6,216 bases of DNA, taken from positions 1 to 6,216 of the forward strand of contig JASHVF010000244.1 in the NCBI GenBank assembly GCA_030039615.1. The letters run 5' to 3'. A model generated the notes under the pieces. It saw nothing but the letters and a program-made list of their open reading frames with translations, was not told where the DNA came from and searched no databases. Position numbers and translations under genes: made by a program. Each line of letters starts with the position of its first letter. The stretch's first letter is position 1. Origin of the DNA: Gammaproteobacteria bacterium (lineage in GTDB: Bacteria > Pseudomonadota > Gammaproteobacteria > Steroidobacterales > Steroidobacteraceae). Positions 1 to 6,216 of this stretch are shown in pieces.

Positions 1-1739
1 CACAGCAGCGCGTAGGCGCGCGCGACCCCGTCGGGCCGCGGCCGGCTGCCGGCGCCCCTGAAGTGCCAGGCGATGATGGCGAGCCAGCCGAGCAGCGCCG
101 CGACGAACGCCCAGCCGAGCGTACGGGCGTCGCTCACGTGCAACCCCAGGCGCTCGAGTATGTCGACCTGCGCTCCGTAGTCGAACTTCACCACGCGATC
201 GTTCCACCATGCGTTGGCCGCGTCCCAGCGCTGCAGCAGCGGCGCGAGCCACGGGGTGCCGTGCAGCAGGCGGGTCGAGGCCGACATCGCCTCCGGGAGC
301 AGGTCCAGCGCGCCGCGCTCGAGCCGCGCCGGCTCGACCACGGCGGTCGGATCGACGCGCGTCCAGCCGGACGCTTCGAGCCACACCTCTACCCAGGCGT
401 GCGCATCCGACTGCCGTACTACGAGGTAGCCGCCGACGGGATTCCACTCGCCGCCGAGGTAACCGGTGACCACTCGCGCAGGCACGCCGCCCGCGCGCAT
501 CAGCACGCTGAACGCCGAGGCGTAGTGGCCGCAAAAGCCGGTGCGCGTGCGGAACAGGAAGTCATCGATCTCCTCGCGTCCGAGCGTCTCCGGCTCGAGG
601 GAGTACACGAAGCCGCCGCGGCGCAGGAACTCGAGGGCCGCGGCCACGAACGCGGCGTCCGTGCCGGCGCGCGCGCGCAGCTCGTGCGCCAGGGCGACCG
701 AACGCGGGTTGCGCTCGGCCGGCAGGTGCGTGTCTTCAAAGCGTTCCCAGGCCGAGAGCGGCGCGGCGGTGCGCTTCGCCGTGTACGACACCGCCTCGAA
801 GCTGGTTGGATCCGACACCGGGCGCGCGGTCAGCAGCTCGTAGTCGCGCGTGAGTCGCACCGAGGCATCCGGCGACTGCGCGGGCGTGTCGAGCGCGAAC
901 CACCAGCGGTGACGGGTCGGCTCGAGGGCCACGTGGTAGCGATAGGCGGGACCCGTGAACTGCCACGGCAGGCGCGTGCGCGCATCGCCCGAGCCGCGCG
1001 ACCACGTGGAGCCGTTGAAGTCGTGCAATACCGGACCGCGCCAGTAGCGCTGCGCGGGCGGGGGCAGCTGGCCGTCAAAACGCGCCCGGAAGGCGATGTC
1101 GTACGAGGTCGTGAGCTGACCGATGCTGCCGGGGCTCATGGTGTCGGAGAGGCCCGTGACGGCCTCCTCGCCGCGCGGCAGAGACCAGAAGGAGCCCGCC
1201 AGGCGCGGGAACAGCAGGAACAGCAGCACCGCGAGCGGCACTGCGTAGAGCAGCGTACGGCCGGCGAGCGCCAGCGCCGCGCGTCCCGGCAAGCCGTCGG
1301 TCGCGATGAGCGCGAGCGCCGCACAGCACAGCCACGCTTCGGCCAGATAGAGCGGCGCGCGAGCGAGGCTCTGGCGGTCGAGGCACGCCGCCAGCAGCAG
1401 GAAGAGCCCGGCGCCGACCAGCACCATCCGATCGCGGCGCTTGAGCGTCTCGAGCATCTTGAGCGCCGCCATGAGGATGAGGAGCGAGGTGCCGGGCGTG
1501 AGTCCGTTCAGCGTGTGGAATCGCAGGTACACGCCGATCGCGATCGCGAGCACCAGCGCTACTTTCGCGATCTGTCCGGGCAGCGGCAGCCGGGCACGTG
1601 CGGCGGCGAGCCGCCACGACATGAGGACGAGCGCCGCCGCGGTGATCCAGGCAGGCACGCGGTCGATGTGCAGCGCCATGCCGCCGGCGAGTGCCGCCGC
1701 CGCCCAGAGCAGTGCGCGCTCGTCCCTACGCTCGGGCAT
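1..1739 (-). CDS. tgpA: TgpA-like membrane transglutaminase (DUF3488 + transglutaminase core), partial
   Basis: A polytopic inner-membrane protein with a transglutaminase-fold domain predicted on the periplasmic side. The frame is open from the ATG at 1739 to the left edge: 579 residues, no stop. The N-terminal DUF3488 part has about six or seven hydrophobic segments (roughly 10-24, 28-43, 58-74, 85-99, 105-120, 128-146, 163-180) and the hallmark LSDTMSPGSIGQL (197-209). A beta-rich section contains YWRGPVLHDFNGSTW (232-246). The transglutaminase core (about 350-465) has all three catalytic residues: Cys403 in GFCGHYA, His447 in SDAHAWVEVW and Asp463 in WTRVDPTA. A further membrane segment (about 541-560) follows; the cytoplasmic tail is cut by the window edge. 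The Pseudomonas TgpA is, as I recall, about 670 residues, so 80-90 residues are probably missing. It is the third member of the MoxR-DUF58-transglutaminase cluster. Substrate and crosslinking versus protease-like activity cannot be told from sequence. Confidence 0.95.
   Translation of the reverse strand, partial: MPERRDERALLWAAAALAGGMALHIDRVPAWITAAALVLMSWRLAAARARLPLPGQIAKVALVLAIAIGVYLRFHTLNGLTPGTSLLILMAALKMLETLKRRDRMVLVGAGLFLLLAACLDRQSLARAPLYLAEAWLCCAALALIATDGLPGRAALALAGRTLLYAVPLAVLLFLLFPRLAGSFWSLPRGEEAVTGLSDTMSPGSIGQLTTSYDIAFRARFDGQLPPPAQRYWRGPVLHDFNGSTWSRGSGDARTRLPWQFTGPAYRYHVALEPTRHRWWFALDTPAQSPDASVRLTRDYELLTARPVSDPTSFEAVSYTAKRTAAPLSAWERFEDTHLPAERNPRSVALAHELRARAGTDAAFVAAALEFLRRGGFVYSLEPETLGREEIDDFLFRTRTGFCGHYASAFSVLMRAGGVPARVVTGYLGGEWNPVGGYLVVRQSDAHAWVEVWLEASGWTRVDPTAVVEPARLERGALDLLPEAMSASTRLLHGTPWLAPLLQRWDAANAWWNDRVVKFDYGAQVDILERLGLHVSDARTLGWAFVAALLGWLAIIAWHFRGAGSRPRPDGVARAYALL
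1726..1739 (-). promoter_or_regulatory. 14-bp overlap, DUF58 gene to transglutaminase gene
   Basis: The transglutaminase ATG (1739-1737) lies inside the end of the DUF58 gene, whose TAG is at 1728-1726, in a different frame. The upstream bases are C-rich and carry no clear Shine-Dalgarno, which suggests coupled translation. The overlap is seen directly; the coupling is inferred. Confidence 0.65.
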
Positions 1740-2745
1740 GCAGCGGGGCGCTGGCGGGAGCCGCGGCCGGCGACGGCGCGGGCACGGAGCCGTAGAGTGC
1801 CAGCGCCGCGAGGCAGCGGTGGCGATGCTCGGGTCCCCGGTTGGGGGCAAGCACCGTACCGGGAAGCAGCAGGCCGTAGCGCTCGCCGCCCGCCTCGGCG
1901 TCGACTATCCAGCGCGCGAGCTGTGACAGGCGCGCCTCGACGTCGGAGATGGGAAGCCGTGCGAAGTCGAACAGGCACAGGTCAGATCCCGTCGGGCTGT
2001 ATTCCTTCACCAGCAGCGGCGCTTCGCGCGCGTAAGCCTTCCAGTCGACCTGGCGCGGGGAATCGCCGTCGCGAAAGGGCCGCAGGCCCAGCCATTCGTC
2101 GGCGCCGAGCGAGCCGTGCGCGTGGCTGCCGGGCTGAGCGCCGCTGGCGATCGGCCGCGGCCGCGAGCCCGCAGGCCGCGGGTAGACCAGCACCTCGATC
2201 GTCAGATGGACCCAGGTCCAGGTTCGAAACAGCCCGAAGGGATGGGTGCTGGTGAGACGCAGCCGCTCGATCCGCAGAATGCCGCGGCGCGCGGGCGCGA
2301 GCGGCAGCTCGAGTCGCGCGCTTTCCGAGGCCGGCACGTCGAGGCCGAGCAGCGGTCCTTCATCGAGTGCCGCCTGCAGCGCATAGCGGGTGCGGAGCGA
2401 TGCATTCGCGAGCGTCAGGACGAGCACGCCGGGGCTTGCGGCGAACATCGCCGGAGCGCTCACCGCGGCGAGCGTCGCGCCGAGCAGATTGCGGTGACAT
2501 TCGTGCATCGCCACCAGCGCGAACCCCGCGAGCAGGAAGGTCAGGAACAGCGCCAGGCTGTTGCCGTAGTTGAGGCCCGCGAGCAGCATCAGCAGCCACA
2601 GGAAGCCGAAGGCGAACCCGGCGCGCGTCGGCAGGATGTAGAGGCGTCGGCGCGCCAGCTGCAGCGGCAGCAGATCCGTGCCCTGGCGGCGGCGCACCCA
2701 GGCGGCCAGGCGGGCGCGCAGAGCGGCGGCGAACGGAACTCTCAC
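1726..2745 (-). CDS. DUF58 membrane-anchored protein (vWA-like)
   Basis: A 339-residue DUF58-family protein, the usual genetic partner of MoxR ATPases; its biochemical role is not established. A basic N-terminus (about 10-34) is followed by two adjacent hydrophobic segments (about 43-58 and 62-80) forming a membrane hairpin. Next comes a beta-rich region ending in the family hallmark HPFGLFRTW (168-176). The DUF58 core carries the signature GLRPFRDGDSPRQVDWKAYA (220-239) and LLVKEYSP (244-251), then a vWA-like stretch with LCLFDF (256-261), ARLSQLARWIVDAE (271-284) and RYGLLLPG (289-296). The aspartate at 260 is followed by F-A rather than the x-S-x-S of a classic MIDAS site. The tail (about 322-339) is Ala/Pro-rich and low complexity. 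The start is GTG; the preceding in-frame TGA of the MoxR gene rules out a longer protein. A second GTG at residue 17 is possible but less likely. The 3' end overlaps the transglutaminase gene by 14 bp. Confidence 0.94.
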   Translation of the reverse strand: MRVPFAAALRARLAAWVRRRQGTDLLPLQLARRRLYILPTRAGFAFGFLWLLMLLAGLNYGNSLALFLTFLLAGFALVAMHECHRNLLGATLAAVSAPAMFAASPGVLVLTLANASLRTRYALQAALDEGPLLGLDVPASESARLELPLAPARRGILRIERLRLTSTHPFGLFRTWTWVHLTIEVLVYPRPAGSRPRPIASGAQPGSHAHGSLGADEWLGLRPFRDGDSPRQVDWKAYAREAPLLVKEYSPTGSDLCLFDFARLPISDVEARLSQLARWIVDAEAGGERYGLLLPGTVLAPNRGPEHRHRCLAALALYGSVPAPSPAAAPASAPLHARA

Positions 2746-2760
2746 GCCAGCCGCGCCGCC
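2746..2760 (-). other. 15-bp spacer between MoxR and DUF58 genes, same frame
   Basis: The only intergenic DNA in the window. After the MoxR TGA (2763-2761) come five sense codons, GGC GGC GCG GCT GGC, then the GTG start of DUF58, all in the MoxR reading frame. A weak GAGG overlaps the stop codon about 13 bases before the GTG, farther than an ideal ribosome-binding site. There is no room for a promoter or terminator. Confidence 0.75.
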
Positions 2761-3701
2761 TCAGAGCGGCACCGGGACGGCGCGCACGATCTCGGCCGCG
2801 AGGCTGAGTCCGTCGCCGCTGCCGACGTCGCGCCGCTCGAGCCGGTGCGAGACGACCGGCGGCAGTACCGCCTGCAGATCCTCCGGAAGGACGGCCGAGC
2901 GCCCGTCGAGGTAGGCCCAGGACTGGGCGGCGCGCAGCAATCCCTGGCCGGCGCGCGGCGACAGGCCGAGTTTCAGGTCCGCGCGCTCGCGGGTCGCACC
3001 GATCAGCGCCTGGGCGTAGTCGAGCAATGTGTCGCCCACGTGGACGGCGCGCACGGCGCGCTGCACGCGCAGCACCGCCGCCGGGGAGAGCGCCGGCGGA
3101 ATCTCCGGCAACAGGTCGCGCCGCTCACCGCCGCGCAGGAGCTCGCGCTCGTGCGCCGCGTCGGGGTAGCCGAGCGTCACCCGCATGAGGAAACGATCGA
3201 GCTGCGACTCGGGCAGCGCAAAGGTGCCGAGCTGCTCGTGCGGGTTCTGCGTCGCCACCACGAAGAACACGTCCGGCAGGCGGTAGGTGGTGCCGTCGGC
3301 GCTGACCTGCCGCTCCTCCATCGCCTCGAGCAGCGCGCTCTGGGTGCGCGGGCTTGCGCGGTTGACCTCGTCCGCGAGCAGCAGCTGCGTGAAGATCGGG
3401 CCGCGGCGGAACTCGAAGCGCTGGTGCGAACGGTCGAAGATGGAGACGCCGATGATGTCGGCCGGCAGCAGGTCGCTGGTGAACTGCACGCGCTGCCACG
3501 CCAGCCCGAGAATGTGCGCGAGCGCGTGGGCGAGGGTGGTCTTGCCCACCCCGGGAACGTCCTCGATCAGCAGGTGTCCGCGCGCCAGCAGGCAGGCGAG
3601 GCACAGACGAATCTGCTGCGGCTTGCCGAGAATGATGGTCTCGAGCGTGGCCAGCGCCGCGCGCAGCGCCGCGGAGTCAGCCAGCGCTTCGCCGGGCTCG
3701 C

Positions 3702-3705
<4 letters not shown>
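2761..3705 (-). CDS. MoxR-family AAA+ ATPase
   Basis: A 314-residue cytoplasmic ATPase of the MoxR family, thought to act as a chaperone-like remodeller of partner proteins, often ones with vWA domains. Seen in the sequence: Walker A PGVGKTT (51-57), Walker B LLLADE (108-113) followed by the family-typical VNRASPRTQSALLEAMEE helix, sensor 1 ATQNP (151-155), an arginine-finger region ESQLDRF (166-172) and sensor 2 SPRAG (249-253). Length and domain order (AAA+ core then helical lid) are normal, and no key residue is missing. No signal peptide or membrane segment is visible. The GTG start at 3705 is chosen because it gives the usual short N-terminal helix before the GKPQQI segment and forms a 4-bp overlap with the valS stop. 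The next gene begins 15 bp after its TGA and is the expected DUF58 partner. The family call is secure; the exact client and role are not known from sequence. Confidence 0.96.

Positions 3706-6216
<2,511 letters not shown>

Noticed and set aside
655..680. Short alternating GC run (gcgcgcgcgc) as a repeat or Z-DNA-like site
   Set aside because: It encodes Arg-Ala residues in the transglutaminase, and comparable short runs occur by chance throughout this GC-rich window.
1075..1617. 180-codon minus-strand frame within the transglutaminase region
   Set aside because: It is a shifted frame of the DUF3488 part; the correct frame gives continuous membrane segments and the MSPGSIGQL hallmark from 1739 to the left edge.
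63..2255. 730-codon plus-strand open frame opposite the transglutaminase and DUF58 genes
   Set aside because: Its translation is low-complexity Arg/Ala/Glu/Gln-rich with no domain. It lies wholly antisense to two well-supported genes and is the usual product of GC-rich codon bias.
3125..3604. 159-codon minus-strand frame inside the MoxR gene
   Set aside because: Off-frame shadow; the MoxR frame carries Walker A, Walker B and both sensors.

Overview
The window is a very GC-rich bacterial segment (about 70% G+C by eye) in which all recognisable genes lie on the minus strand and are packed with almost no intergenic DNA. Read in the direction of transcription (right to left) the order is: valS (valyl-tRNA synthetase, 5' end outside the window), a MoxR-family AAA+ ATPase, a DUF58 membrane protein, and a TgpA-like membrane transglutaminase (DUF3488 plus transglutaminase core, 3' end outside the window). 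The ValS reads like the proteobacterial bacterial-type enzyme, and the DUF58 and TgpA proteins match the versions I know from Gammaproteobacteria such as Pseudomonas. A high-GC gammaproteobacterium (xanthomonad/Nevskia/Steroidobacter-like) is therefore the best guess; this is inference, not a phylogenetic result.

Layout: 3702-6216 is valS, with about 110 N-terminal residues including the HIGH region missing beyond the right edge. Its TGA overlaps the GTG of the moxR gene by 4 bp (3702-3705). The moxR gene occupies 2761-3705 and is followed, after 15 bp and in the same reading frame, by the DUF58 gene (1726-2745, GTG start). That gene overlaps the transglutaminase ATG by 14 bp (1726-1739). The transglutaminase runs to the left edge, giving 579 visible residues with its catalytic Cys-His-Asp triad intact; I estimate that 80-90 C-terminal residues are missing.

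Function: MoxR-DUF58-TgpA is a known recurring trio. A cytoplasmic MoxR ATPase probably acts as a chaperone-like remodeller for a membrane-anchored DUF58 protein, which has a cytoplasmic vWA-like domain, and for a polytopic membrane protein with a periplasmic transglutaminase domain. The substrate is not established. What stands out here is its apparent translational coupling to a housekeeping tRNA synthetase gene. No promoter, terminator, RNA gene, mobile element, CRISPR array or repeat array could be supported, and there is no gene-free stretch longer than 15 bp. I do not see an undescribed system; the observations below concern gene arrangement, coupling and codon context.
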